From: Caenispirillum bisanense
GTDB lineage: Bacteria > Pseudomonadota > Alphaproteobacteria > Rhodospirillales > Rhodospirillaceae
DNA: 64,000 nt
Assembly: GCF_900230255.1 (NCBI RefSeq)
Contig: NZ_OCNJ01000008.1
Coordinates: 1-64,000, forward strand
Direction: 5' to 3'
How positions within the stretch are numbered: the stretch's first letter is position 1; every line of letters begins with the position of its first letter. Both the position numbers and the translations under genes were made by a program. Shown here in pieces: positions 50,852 through 60,213 of the stretch. The notes below the pieces were generated by a model, which had not been told where the DNA came from, did not search any database, and saw only the letters and a list, made by a program, of their open reading frames with translations.

Positions 50852-53193
50852 TCGGGCGCCGCGACCGCCTCATTCCCCTGGCGGCCGCCCTGGCGCTCGC
50901 TCTACTGGTCGTCGTCGCGGGCCTCGCCGGCCCCGCGCGGGCGGAGACGGGGACGGCGGTGCCGCGGACAGTGCTGTCGCTCTACGACGGATCGCAGAAG
51001 CGTGCCCGCACCTCGGCCGGGCACCAGTTGGCCGAGGCGGTGCTCAATCACCTGGGGCTCGAGGTGGTGCACCTCGACGTCACCCGGCGCCCGCTGCCCG
51101 ATCCCGCCAGCCTGCCGCACGTGCGCGGCGTGCTGGCGTGGATCGAGAGCGACACGCTGCCCGACCCGGCCGGCTACATGACCTGGCTCGAACGCCTGGC
51201 GGGCGACGGCAAGCGGCTGGTGCTGGCCGGCTACGGCGGCGTCGACGCCGACAGCACCACCGGCGAAGCGCCGCCGCGCGAGCTGCTGCTGCGCCACTGG
51301 GCGCTGGTCGGCCTGCGCCCGCTGGATCAGTTCGTCGCCATCACCTACGACGTGACGCCGCGCATCCAGGATGCCGGCATGATCGGCTTCGAGCGCCCGC
51401 TGGCCAAGCCCTACCCGCCCTTCGTCGCCCTGCGCTCCATCGACCCGGCCAACACGGTGCACCTGCGGCTCGGCCGCGACGGCATCGACCCGGTGACCTC
51501 CGACCTGGTGGTGACGGGTCCGAAGGGCGGCTACCTCGCCCCCGACTACGGCGCCTTCCGCGGTCCCGACGGCAATGCGCGCGAGTGGATCGTCGACCCG
51601 CTGAAGTTCTTCGCCGCCGCCTTCGACACCGCCGCCCTGCCCAAGCCCGACGCCACCACCCTGGTGGGTCGCCGCCTCTATTACAGCCACATCGACGGCG
51701 ACGGCTGGAACAACATCACCGAGATCCCGTCGCTGAAGCGCGAGCAGCTGCTGTCGGCCCGCGTGGTGATGAACGAAGCCATCGTCCCCTTCCCCGACCT
51801 GCCGGTGACCGTGGCGCCCATCGTCGGCGACCTGCATCCCGACCTCTACGCCCGCGAGGACAGCGTCGCGGTGGCGCGCGACCTGTTCGCCCTGCCGCAG
51901 GTGGAGGCGGGCACCCACACCCACAGCCATCCCTTCCAGTGGAGCTACTTCGTCGACTACGACCGCGCCGACGAGGAGCGGTTCCTGCCCGACCGCGGCG
52001 CCCTGTCGGGGGTGCTCGGCGGCCTCTACGGCGACGACCGCCGCGTCGCGCCCGCCGTGGTCGACCTCGCCCACGACGAGGAAGACGGCGAAGACCCGGC
52101 CCTCGGCAACGGCTACGCCCGGCCGCGCGCCTACCTCGACACGCCCTTCGACCTGGACGAGGAAATCTCCGGCTCCGCCGAATGGTTCACGCAGCTCCTG
52201 CCGCCCGGCAAGCGGGTGGAGATCCTGCAGTGGTCGGGCGACACCAGCCCCTTCGAGCTGGCCCTGCGCAAGACCCGGGAAGCGGGGATGGTCAACATCA
52301 ACGGCGGCGACACCCGCTTCGACCGCGAGTACCCGTCGCTCGGCTGGGTGGCGCCCACCGGCCGGCGGGTGGGGGCGGAGATCCAGATCTACGCCTCCAA
52401 CAGCAACGAGAACACCTATACCGACCTGTGGACGGACCGCTACTTCGGCTTCCGCCATCTGGTGCGGACGCTGGAGAACACCGAACATCCGGTGCGGCTG
52501 AAGCCGCTCAACATCTACTACCACATGTATTCGGGGCAGAAGCTGTCGAGCCTGAACGCCCTGCTCGCCAACCTGCACTACGCCCGCAGCCAGCCCATCG
52601 CGCCGGTCACCGCCGCCGACTTCGCCCGCATCGCCGCCGGCGTCTTCACCACCCGGCTGGAGGCCCTGGACGGCGGCCGCTGGCGGGTGCTCGACCGCGG
52701 CGGCCTGCAGACCCTGCGGTTCGACGCCGCCGCCTTCCAGGCGGTGGACTTCGCCCGCTCCACCGGCGTCGTCGGCCAGACCCACTACCAGGGCTCGCTC
52801 TACGTGGCGCTCGACCCGGCCGTGGCGGCGCCGGTGGTGGCGCTGCGCGACCACCCCCACCCCGACCGCCCCCCCGAAGCGCCCCAGCCCTACCTGATGG
52901 ACGCCCGCTGGCCGGTGCGCGCGGTGGCGGTGGCCGACGACGGCCTGACCGTCGACTTCACCGCCAGCGGCTACGGCGCCGGCGAAATGCGCTGGAAGGT
53001 GCCGGGCGGCGCCGGTGCGTGGGTGGTGGAGGCGGACCTGCCCGACGGGCCGCGGCGCCAGCGTATCGCCGTCGGCGAGGACGGCGTCGCCACCTTCACC
53101 CTCGCCCCCGGCACCGTCACCCAGCCGGTGCGGGTGCGCCTCGCCCCGGCCCAGGGCGGCCGCCAGCGGCAGGCGGGGGCCGCGTCGCCATGA
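50848..53193 (+). CDS. pelA: PelA deacetylase (polysaccharide de-N-acetylase part)
   Basis: This is a 781-residue periplasmic protein with an N-terminal signal/anchor (LAAALALALLVVVAGLAG). The region about 40-250 resembles the Rossmann-like domain of PelA (TSAGHQLAEAVLNHLGLEVV). The deacetylase core has the metal motif HIDGDGW with D283 and D285 and the THTHSH motif with H357 and H361, matching the catalytic set of PelA (CE18). A beta-rich tail follows. It deacetylates the growing Pel polymer before export. It overlaps the hydrolase gene upstream and the scaffold gene downstream by four bases each. Confidence 0.9.
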   Translation: MIGRRDRLIPLAAALALALLVVVAGLAGPARAETGTAVPRTVLSLYDGSQKRARTSAGHQLAEAVLNHLGLEVVHLDVTRRPLPDPASLPHVRGVLAWIESDTLPDPAGYMTWLERLAGDGKRLVLAGYGGVDADSTTGEAPPRELLLRHWALVGLRPLDQFVAITYDVTPRIQDAGMIGFERPLAKPYPPFVALRSIDPANTVHLRLGRDGIDPVTSDLVVTGPKGGYLAPDYGAFRGPDGNAREWIVDPLKFFAAAFDTAALPKPDATTLVGRRLYYSHIDGDGWNNITEIPSLKREQLLSARVVMNEAIVPFPDLPVTVAPIVGDLHPDLYAREDSVAVARDLFALPQVEAGTHTHSHPFQWSYFVDYDRADEERFLPDRGALSGVLGGLYGDDRRVAPAVVDLAHDEEDGEDPALGNGYARPRAYLDTPFDLDEEISGSAEWFTQLLPPGKRVEILQWSGDTSPFELALRKTREAGMVNINGGDTRFDREYPSLGWVAPTGRRVGAEIQIYASNSNENTYTDLWTDRYFGFRHLVRTLENTEHPVRLKPLNIYYHMYSGQKLSSLNALLANLHYARSQPIAPVTAADFARIAAGVFTTRLEALDGGRWRVLDRGGLQTLRFDAAAFQAVDFARSTGVVGQTHYQGSLYVALDPAVAAPVVALRDHPHPDRPPEAPQPYLMDARWPVRAVAVADDGLTVDFTASGYGAGEMRWKVPGGAGAWVVEADLPDGPRRQRIAVGEDGVATFTLAPGTVTQPVRVRLAPAQGGRQRQAGAASP

Positions 53194-56100
53194 ACCTGCG
53201 CAACCACCTGATCGCCGCCCTGCTGATGGTGATCGCCGTGATGGCGGGGGCCTTCCTGCTCATCCCGGGCGAGCGCGAGACGGCGCTCATGTACTTCCGC
53301 GACAAGGAATTCGAGCAGGCGCTCGACCGCTACGAGGCGCAGGTGCGTAGCGGCAACCTGTCGCCCACGGTCATCATGCCGCTCGCCAACCTCTACCTGC
53401 AGTACGGCCGGGTGGAATCGGCGGTGGCGCTGCTGGAACGCTACGTCGAGGAACACCCCGACGACCTGACGGCACGGCGTCAGCTCGGCGTCTATTACAT
53501 GTACGCCCAGCGGCCCGACGACTACCTGATGAACCTGGAGCAGATGACCCGCGTCGACATCGGCGAGGATCAGCTGCGCGAGCTGTCGCGCATCTACAAC
53601 TTCCGGGGCGACATCGACCGCCAGGTGGAGGTGCTGGAAGCGCTGGTGCGCCTCTACCCCGACCACGCCGAGGACTTCCTCGACCTCGCCCGGCTGCAGG
53701 CCAACCTGCGCCGCTTCGAGGACGCCGCCGCCACCCTGGAGCAGATGGCGAGCCGCTTCCCCGAGACCATGACGGGCGAAGCGGTGCTGTTCCGCGTCTA
53801 CGTCCTGCTCGACGCCGGCGAGAGCCGCAGCGCCTTCGCCGTCGCCCGCCAGGCGGTGGCCGACGCCCCGGCGGCGACGCTGGCGCGGGTGGCCGGCGAG
53901 CTGTCGGGGCCCTTCGTCGCCCGCAGCCATCCGGAACTCGCCCTCGAGCTGCTCGCCCCGCACGAGGCGGCGCTGCACGAGGACCCGCGGCTGCTCGCCC
54001 TCTACATGCGGCTGCTGGCCCTCAACGGCCGCGGCGGCGAGGCCTTCGCCGCCCTGCACGCCCTGTGGCGCGACGGCACCCTGCCGCAGCAGGCGGTGGA
54101 GCCCCTGCTGGAACTGGCCGTGAACCGGCGCGAGGTCGATGTCGCCTTCGACGTGGTGGCGCGCACCGACGTCATGCTCCTGGCCGACTGGCTCATGGTG
54201 GCGACGGCCGAGATGGCGCTCAGCGTCGGCCGCCACGACGTGGCGCTCGGCCTGGTCGAACAGCTCGGCGAGGACTTCCTGCAGGAGCGCCCGGTGCTGG
54301 CCGCCCGCCTTGCCGTGCTGCGCGAGGACGGGCCGGCCATCGCCCGCTGGATCGGCGCCGCCGAACGCCGCCTGCCCGAACTGGACGCCGAGCAGCGGGT
54401 GGACCTGGCGACGCTCTACGGCCGCCTCGACCGGCGCGGCGACGCCCTCGCCCTGCTCGGCCGCGTGGTGGCGGCGGGCGACGCGCCGGCCGACGTCTTC
54501 GCCCGCGTGGCCCGCCTCTACGTGACGCTCGACGCCGTCGCCGACGGCCTCGCCGCCACCGAGGCGGCCCGCCGGCCCACCGCACCGGGGCCGGTGGACG
54601 CCGCCTGGGCCGCGCTCGCCGCCGCCGCCGGGCGCGAGGACGAGGCCGTGGCCTGGCTCGACGGCCTGCCCGACGATGCCGCGGCCGCCGTCACCCTGCG
54701 CGAGATCCACGCCGTCGCCGCCGACGCCGGCGCCTGGGGCGCCGCCCTGGCCGCCGCCGAGCGGCTCTACCGCCTGCGCGCCGCCAGCGACGACCTGGCG
54801 CTGCTGACCCGCGCCCTCGTCATGGCCGCCTACGACGACGAAGCCCTGGCGCCGCTGCGTCCGCTGCTGGCCGTCGCGCCGCCGCCGGGGCTGGTGGCGG
54901 CGGTGGCCGACCGCCTGCGCGAAGCCGGGGCCGACCGCCTCGCTGCCGCTCTGACGCCCCTGGTCGCGGCGGGCGAGGGCGACGCGACCGCCGTGCCGGC
55001 CCTGAGCGAAGCCCAAGCCGCCGTCGTCGCCGAGGCCGCCGCCCTGATCGCCGGCGGCCGCGCCGGGGCCGCCCTGCCGCTCACCCGGCCGCTGGCGACG
55101 GCGGGCGAGGCGGGCGCCGGCGCCTATCTCGCCACCGTGCTGGCGGCGACGAACCTCGGCCGCTCGCCGCTGCACGACGTGCTGCAGGAACAGACCGCCG
55201 CCCTGACGGACCCCAACGTCACCGAGGCCGGCCGGCAGGCGGCGGTCGCCACCCTGGTGCAGCTGGGCGCCTTCGAGGTGGTGCTGCCGCTGGTCGAGAC
55301 CATGGCCGCCGACATGGGCGGCTCGTGGCTCTACGTCTTCGTCGAGGCGGCGACGCGGGTCGGCGCCGAGGACCGGTTGGTCGCCTTCCTGCAGCGCGAA
55401 CTGGACCGCAGCGACCTCGACCGCACCGCCATCGAGGAACGCCTCTACCTGCTGACCGAGCACGGCGGCGACCTCGCAGTCCTGCCCGCCCTGGCGCGCT
55501 ACGCCCTGGAACTGGGCGAGGGCTGGATCTTCACCTACGAGGACACGCTGCAGCGCCTCGGCCGCGTCGACGAGCTGGCGGCCTTCCTGGAGCGCCGCCT
55601 CGGCCTGCCCGGCACCGACGCCGAAACCCGCCGCGGGCTCGCCTTCCGCCTGCTCGACCTCGGCCGCAAGAAGCCCGCCGAGGCGGCCTTCCGCGCCATG
55701 GCCGCCGCCGAAGGACCGGAAGGCGACAACCTGCGCCAGCTGCTTTACCTGTGGGGGCCGCGCCCGGCGGCGGAGCAGATCGAGTGGCTGCGCCGCAAGG
55801 CCGTGGCCCGGCCCGAGGGGCCGGCGCGCGGGCCGTGGATGCGCCTGCTCGCCGACCTCGGTCAGCCGCACCTCGCCCTCGGGCTGGTGTCGCAGGAGGT
55901 GCTGTGGGCTTCCGACGACGCCGACCTGCTCGACACCGCGCTGGCCGTCATGGCGGCGGCGGAGGAGCGGGCGACGCTGGCCGCCTTCGTCACCCACCGC
56001 ATGGGCCGCGAGCCGCCGGGGCCGCGCCTGCACGCGCTCGCCCGCCGCGCCCTGACGGAAGGGCTCTATGTCGCTGCCCGCCACGGCTACGAACGCCTGC

Positions 56101-56600
56101 TGGCGGTCGACCCGAGCGACCGGCCGGCGCTGCGCGGGCTCGGCCATGCGGCCTATCTGAACGGCGCCTTCGACGTCGCCATGGGCGCACTCGCCCCGTA
56201 TCTCGCCAGCGAGACGGGCACCTGGGAGGACAATTTCTACATGGCCGAAATGCTTCAGCGCCGCGGCGAGACGGTGGCGGCGCGCGGGCGCTATGTGCGG
56301 GCGCTGGAGGTGATGGAGCGCGTCGCTGGGCGCGACCGCGACTACGTCCTGCGCCGCAGCCACGCCCTGCTGCTGCACCGCGCCGGCCGGTCGGACGCCG
56401 GCATCGCCTTGTTCCGCACCCTGCTGGAGGAACGGCCCGACGACCAGGCGACGCGCGCCGAACTGCTCGCCGCCCTGCTGGAGACCCGCCGCTTCGCCGA
56501 GGCCGCCGAGGTGATGCGCGGCCGCCAGCAGGACCGCCCCGCCCCCGTTCCGCCCCTGCAGCCGACACCCCGGCCGGCGCTGGCGGAGGCACCGCGATGA
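53190..56600 (+). CDS. pelB: PelB TPR scaffold without barrel
   Basis: This is a 1136-residue protein. An N-terminal membrane helix (HLIAALLMVIAVMAGAFLLI) is followed by tandem TPR-like helices from about residue 30 to the end (for example ALMYFRDKEFEQALDRYEAQ, ARHGYERLLAVDPSDRPALR), as in the periplasmic part of PelB, which binds PelA. The C-terminal outer-membrane barrel of PelB is missing here and is encoded by the next gene. The start overlaps the PelA stop and the end overlaps the barrel gene by four bases. Confidence 0.88.
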   Translation: MNLRNHLIAALLMVIAVMAGAFLLIPGERETALMYFRDKEFEQALDRYEAQVRSGNLSPTVIMPLANLYLQYGRVESAVALLERYVEEHPDDLTARRQLGVYYMYAQRPDDYLMNLEQMTRVDIGEDQLRELSRIYNFRGDIDRQVEVLEALVRLYPDHAEDFLDLARLQANLRRFEDAAATLEQMASRFPETMTGEAVLFRVYVLLDAGESRSAFAVARQAVADAPAATLARVAGELSGPFVARSHPELALELLAPHEAALHEDPRLLALYMRLLALNGRGGEAFAALHALWRDGTLPQQAVEPLLELAVNRREVDVAFDVVARTDVMLLADWLMVATAEMALSVGRHDVALGLVEQLGEDFLQERPVLAARLAVLREDGPAIARWIGAAERRLPELDAEQRVDLATLYGRLDRRGDALALLGRVVAAGDAPADVFARVARLYVTLDAVADGLAATEAARRPTAPGPVDAAWAALAAAAGREDEAVAWLDGLPDDAAAAVTLREIHAVAADAGAWGAALAAAERLYRLRAASDDLALLTRALVMAAYDDEALAPLRPLLAVAPPPGLVAAVADRLREAGADRLAAALTPLVAAGEGDATAVPALSEAQAAVVAEAAALIAGGRAGAALPLTRPLATAGEAGAGAYLATVLAATNLGRSPLHDVLQEQTAALTDPNVTEAGRQAAVATLVQLGAFEVVLPLVETMAADMGGSWLYVFVEAATRVGAEDRLVAFLQRELDRSDLDRTAIEERLYLLTEHGGDLAVLPALARYALELGEGWIFTYEDTLQRLGRVDELAAFLERRLGLPGTDAETRRGLAFRLLDLGRKKPAEAAFRAMAAAEGPEGDNLRQLLYLWGPRPAAEQIEWLRRKAVARPEGPARGPWMRLLADLGQPHLALGLVSQEVLWASDDADLLDTALAVMAAAEERATLAAFVTHRMGREPPGPRLHALARRALTEGLYVAARHGYERLLAVDPSDRPALRGLGHAAYLNGAFDVAMGALAPYLASETGTWEDNFYMAEMLQRRGETVAARGRYVRALEVMERVAGRDRDYVLRRSHALLLHRAGRSDAGIALFRTLLEERPDDQATRAELLAALLETRRFAEAAEVMRGRQQDRPAPVPPLQPTPRPALAEAPR

Positions 56601-58168
56601 TCCGCCGCGCTTCCCTCGCCGCCACCGCCGCCCTGGCCGCGGCGCTCGGCCTGCTGCCCGCCGCCGCCGCACCGGCCGCCGCCGCCGGCCGCGTGCTCGC
56701 CACCCTGGAAGCCGGGCGCGATCAGATCATCATCGTGCTGGCCCTCGGCGAGGCCTCGGACGTGACGTGGGAGGCCGGCGAGCGCGAGCTGCTGCTGCGC
56801 TTCGACGGCGCCGTCGAGGTGCCCGGCCTCGACCAGCTCGGCCCGCGGGCGCCCGAGTGGCTGGAGTACGCCAGCGCCGGCTTCGACACCATGCTGCTGC
56901 GCTTCGCCCGCCCGGTGGAGGCCGAGGTCGCCGCCGACGGTCGCGCTGTCGTCATCGTCGCCCGCGCCGCCACCGCCGCCCCGCCGGCCGGTCGCGACGA
57001 CGAGGTGCGGCGCGCCGGCGCCCTGCGCGACGCCCTGCTGCGCGCCCGTCTGCTGGTGGAGGAAGGCCGCGTCCTGGAAGGCCGCCGCCTGCTGCGCCAG
57101 CTCGCCCGCGACTACCCCGACAGCGCCGAGACGCTGGCCTACCTGGGCGTGGTGGAGCAGAGCCTCGACCGCCGCCGCCACGCCCTGTGGTGGTTCGACC
57201 AGTCGCTGGCGGTCAATGCCGACGATCCCGGCGTGCGCGCCGCCCGCCGCACCCTGCAGGACGAGTTCCGCCCGCGCGCCTGGGTCGACGTCGACCGCGC
57301 CCAGGTGCAGAACGCCGACGAACAGATCATCGCCCTCACCGGTTTCGACAACTTGCCGGTGGGCGACGTGCTGCTGTCCGGCACCCTGGAGACCCGCAGC
57401 ATCGACACGCCCTCGGTGCTGCGGCCCGACGGCACGCTCGCCCCCTATTCGGCCGACCGCCAGCGCCTGCGCCTGACGGCGGCGCTGCCGCTCGACCCCG
57501 AGTGGGAGGCGTCGGCGACGCTCCACCTCACCACCGACGGCGCCGGCCTGACCGGCACCCTCACCCGCCTCGGCCCGGTGGACGAGCTGACGGTGCTGGC
57601 GAGCCTGCAGGAGCCCTTCTGGGGCTTCGTCGAAGGTATCGTCGGCGGTGGCGTGCGCGATTCGCTCGGGATGCAGTACCGCCTCGACCTCGCGCCCGAC
57701 ACCGACCTGCTGGTCGGGCTGGCGGGCAACCTCTACGGCACCGACGGCAACGCCTGGAGCGGCGGCACCCTGGCGGCGCGGGCGGTGCTCGGCCACACGG
57801 TGCCGCTCGACCCCGCCACGTCACTGCGCCTGGAATACGGCATCGACGGCGAGTACGTCGGCTTCCGCGACACCCGCGACGACCCCAACGGCGTCGCCTT
57901 CCAGCCCATCCCGGTGACGACGCGCGAGACGCACAGCGCCGTCGCCACGGTCACCCACATCCCGGCCGCCGGCCTCGCCCTGTCGGGCTACGTCGGCTAC
58001 GGCCACAACCGCTACGGCACCGGCGGCCTGCTCTACGGCCTGCGCCTGGAAGCCGCCCCGCACGACGACCTGCGCATCGAGCTGCGCGCCGGTCATGCCG
58101 AAACCACCTCGCGCGGAACCGGCGGTGCCCTCGACACCGTCGGCGGCCGCCTCACCCTCCTGTTCTGA
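56597..58168 (+). CDS. pelB: PelB outer-membrane barrel as a separate protein
   Basis: This is a 523-residue exported protein with an Ala-rich signal peptide. Residues 30-125 are beta-rich, 130-215 contain a short TPR pair (LLEEGR-like LLVEEGRVLEGRRLLRQLAR), and 235-523 alternate as barrel strands, ending GGRLTLLF with a C-terminal Phe. This matches the C-terminal pore of PelB, through which Pel leaves the cell. It follows the scaffold gene with a four-base overlap. Confidence 0.85.
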   Translation: MIRRASLAATAALAAALGLLPAAAAPAAAAGRVLATLEAGRDQIIIVLALGEASDVTWEAGERELLLRFDGAVEVPGLDQLGPRAPEWLEYASAGFDTMLLRFARPVEAEVAADGRAVVIVARAATAAPPAGRDDEVRRAGALRDALLRARLLVEEGRVLEGRRLLRQLARDYPDSAETLAYLGVVEQSLDRRRHALWWFDQSLAVNADDPGVRAARRTLQDEFRPRAWVDVDRAQVQNADEQIIALTGFDNLPVGDVLLSGTLETRSIDTPSVLRPDGTLAPYSADRQRLRLTAALPLDPEWEASATLHLTTDGAGLTGTLTRLGPVDELTVLASLQEPFWGFVEGIVGGGVRDSLGMQYRLDLAPDTDLLVGLAGNLYGTDGNAWSGGTLAARAVLGHTVPLDPATSLRLEYGIDGEYVGFRDTRDDPNGVAFQPIPVTTRETHSAVATVTHIPAAGLALSGYVGYGHNRYGTGGLLYGLRLEAAPHDDLRIELRAGHAETTSRGTGGALDTVGGRLTLLF

Positions 58169-58193
58169 GCCCCGCGTCCCTGGAGCCCGCCTC

Positions 58194-58790
58194 ATGGTCC
58201 TTCGCCTGCTGTCCCGTCTTCTTCCCGGCCGCCGCGGTGCCGTCGTCGCCGTCGCCGCCACCCTCGGCCTCGCCGCATGCGGCGGCGCCGGCGACGGCGC
58301 CGCGCTGTCCTACGTGGCACGCGACCCGGCGCCGCAGCAGACCTTCAGCATCGCCGTGCTGCCCCTGGCGAACCTCACCAACCAGACGGAAGCCGGCATG
58401 ATCGTCGGCCTGCTGGTGGAAAGCGCCCTCTACGACGCCGGCCTCTTCACCCTGCGTGAAGGAACGGCCGTGCGCGCCGCCCTGGCCGAGGCCAAGATCG
58501 ACGCCGGCCGCCTCGGCAACGACATCGACAGCCGCCTGCTCGCCCAGTTGCTGGACGTCGACGGCGTGCTGACCGGCGCCGTCGGCGAATACGGCTACAA
58601 GTTCAGCCTGCGCGAGGAACCGGCCGTCGGCGTGACGCTGCGTCTGGTGGACCGCGAGGGCCGCGTGCTCTACGCCTCGTCCGACGCGGAACTCGGCGGC
58701 GGCCTGCTGGCCCGCGACAGTGTCAGCCACGCCGCCGCCCGTCTGGTCGACCGCATGGTCGGCCGCCTGGCCGACGGCGTGCAGCCCTGA
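58194..58790 (+). CDS. pelC: PelC outer-membrane lipoprotein
   Basis: This is a 198-residue lipoprotein. A basic start and a lipobox GLAAC place the lipidated Cys near residue 29. The rest matches PelC: FSIAVLPLANLTNQTEAGMI, then VRAALAEAKIDAGRLGN and LLDVDGVLTGAVGEYGYKF. PelC forms a ring around the PelB pore. It lies 25 bases after the barrel gene. Confidence 0.9.
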   Translation: MVLRLLSRLLPGRRGAVVAVAATLGLAACGGAGDGAALSYVARDPAPQQTFSIAVLPLANLTNQTEAGMIVGLLVESALYDAGLFTLREGTAVRAALAEAKIDAGRLGNDIDSRLLAQLLDVDGVLTGAVGEYGYKFSLREEPAVGVTLRLVDREGRVLYASSDAELGGGLLARDSVSHAAARLVDRMVGRLADGVQP

Positions 58791-58803
58791 GGCCCCGCCG
58801 CCC

Positions 58804-60213
58804 ATGACCGCCGCGCCGCCGCGTTCCGCCCTCGCCCCCCGCCGCGCCGCCGCCGCCCCGGCGGACACTCTGGCGGCCGTGCCCCTGCCGGAGCCGCGCC
58901 GCCGCGGTTTCCGGCTGGTGGTGCTGGTGGAGATCGGGCTGTTCCTGGCGGCCGCCCTGGCGCTCGACTGGAGCCTGTTCGACGCCGACCGCTTCACCGA
59001 CGTGCAGCCACATCCGTTCTGGATCATCGTCCTGGTCGCCGCCCTGCAGTACGGCACCAACGAGGGTCTGGCGGCGGCGGCGGCGGCGACGGCGGCGCTG
59101 CTGATCGGCAACATCCCGCCGCCGACCATCGAGCAGGACATCTACGACTACTACCTCAGCCTGTCGGCCAACCCGGTCATGTGGCTCATCGCCGCCGTGC
59201 TCATCGGCGAGATGCGCAACCGCCAGATCGTCGAACGCGACCTGCTGGCCGCCCGCGCCGCCGAGGCGGAGCGCCGCAACGCCGTGCTGGCCGAGGACTA
59301 CCGCCGCCTCGACGGCGTGCGCGAGGGCCTCGAGGTGCGCGTCGCCGGCCAGATGCGCACCGCCCTGACCACCTACGACGCCGCCCGCGCCCTGGAGAGC
59401 AACGGCACGGCCCAGGTGCTGCGCGGCATCACCGAGCTGATCAACGTGCTGCTCGGGCCGGAGAAGTTCTCGGTCTTCCTGCTGGAGGACGGCGCCCTGG
59501 TGGCCGCCGTCACCGAAGGCTGGAGCGCCGAAACGCCGTGGCCGCGCCGCTACGAGGCGGGCTCGCGCCTGTTCGAGCAGGTGGTCGGCCGCCAGCAGAT
59601 GGTGGCGGTGACCGATCTGGCCGGGCGCCTCGCGCTGGAGGACCAGGGACTGCTCGCCGGGCCGCTGCTGGCGGCCTCGGGCGAGGTGGTCGGCATGCTG
59701 AAGATCGAGGAGATGCGGTTCCTCCAGTTCAACCCGACGGCCATGGAGAACCACCGCGTCCTGTGCGCCTGGATCGGCACCGCCTACGCCAAGGCGCGGC
59801 AGTTCGAAAGCGCCCGCCGCGACAGCCTCTTCGATCCCGAGACCAACATGTTCTCGGAAGGCTTCTACGACCGTCAGGTGACTTTCCTGTCGGCGCTGGC
59901 ACGGCGCGTCGGCTTCGACGTGACGGCCGTCGTCATCTCCATCGACGGCATGACCGACGGCGACCGCGCCCAGTTCGGCCAGGTGGTGGAGGCGGTGCTG
60001 GCGTCCGTCAACGCCGTGCTGCGCACCACCGACCTCGTGTTCGACCGCCTCGGCTCCGCCCGCACCTTCGAGGTGCTGCTGCCCAACACGCCGGTGGCCG
60101 GCGCCCAGATCGTGGTCGACAAGCTGGTCGCCGACCTGGGTGCCAGGCTGGCCGAGGGCACCACGGCCAAGGCCTCGGTCACCGTCCTCTACCACCACGA
60201 GGCGCGCCGATGA
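58804..60213 (+). CDS. pelD: PelD, membrane c-di-GMP receptor
   Basis: This is a 469-residue protein with about four membrane helices (40-155), then a GAF domain (about 190-345) and a degenerate GGDEF domain. The active-site motif is lost (LGSARTF in its place), but the inhibitory-site RxxD is present as R407-T-T-D410, five residues upstream, as in Pseudomonas PelD, where it binds c-di-GMP and activates Pel synthesis. The position between pelC and pelE and the overlap with pelE fit. Confidence 0.92.
   Translation: MTAAPPRSALAPRRAAAAPADTLAAVPLPEPRRRGFRLVVLVEIGLFLAAALALDWSLFDADRFTDVQPHPFWIIVLVAALQYGTNEGLAAAAAATAALLIGNIPPPTIEQDIYDYYLSLSANPVMWLIAAVLIGEMRNRQIVERDLLAARAAEAERRNAVLAEDYRRLDGVREGLEVRVAGQMRTALTTYDAARALESNGTAQVLRGITELINVLLGPEKFSVFLLEDGALVAAVTEGWSAETPWPRRYEAGSRLFEQVVGRQQMVAVTDLAGRLALEDQGLLAGPLLAASGEVVGMLKIEEMRFLQFNPTAMENHRVLCAWIGTAYAKARQFESARRDSLFDPETNMFSEGFYDRQVTFLSALARRVGFDVTAVVISIDGMTDGDRAQFGQVVEAVLASVNAVLRTTDLVFDRLGSARTFEVLLPNTPVAGAQIVVDKLVADLGARLAEGTTAKASVTVLYHHEARR

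Noticed and set aside
50787-58168. Very long plus-strand frames of 1937 and 1367 codons across the pel genes
   Set aside because: They are read-through of out-of-frame high-GC sequence upstream joined to real genes. The true starts are at 53190 and 56597, where motifs begin and overlaps with upstream stops are natural.
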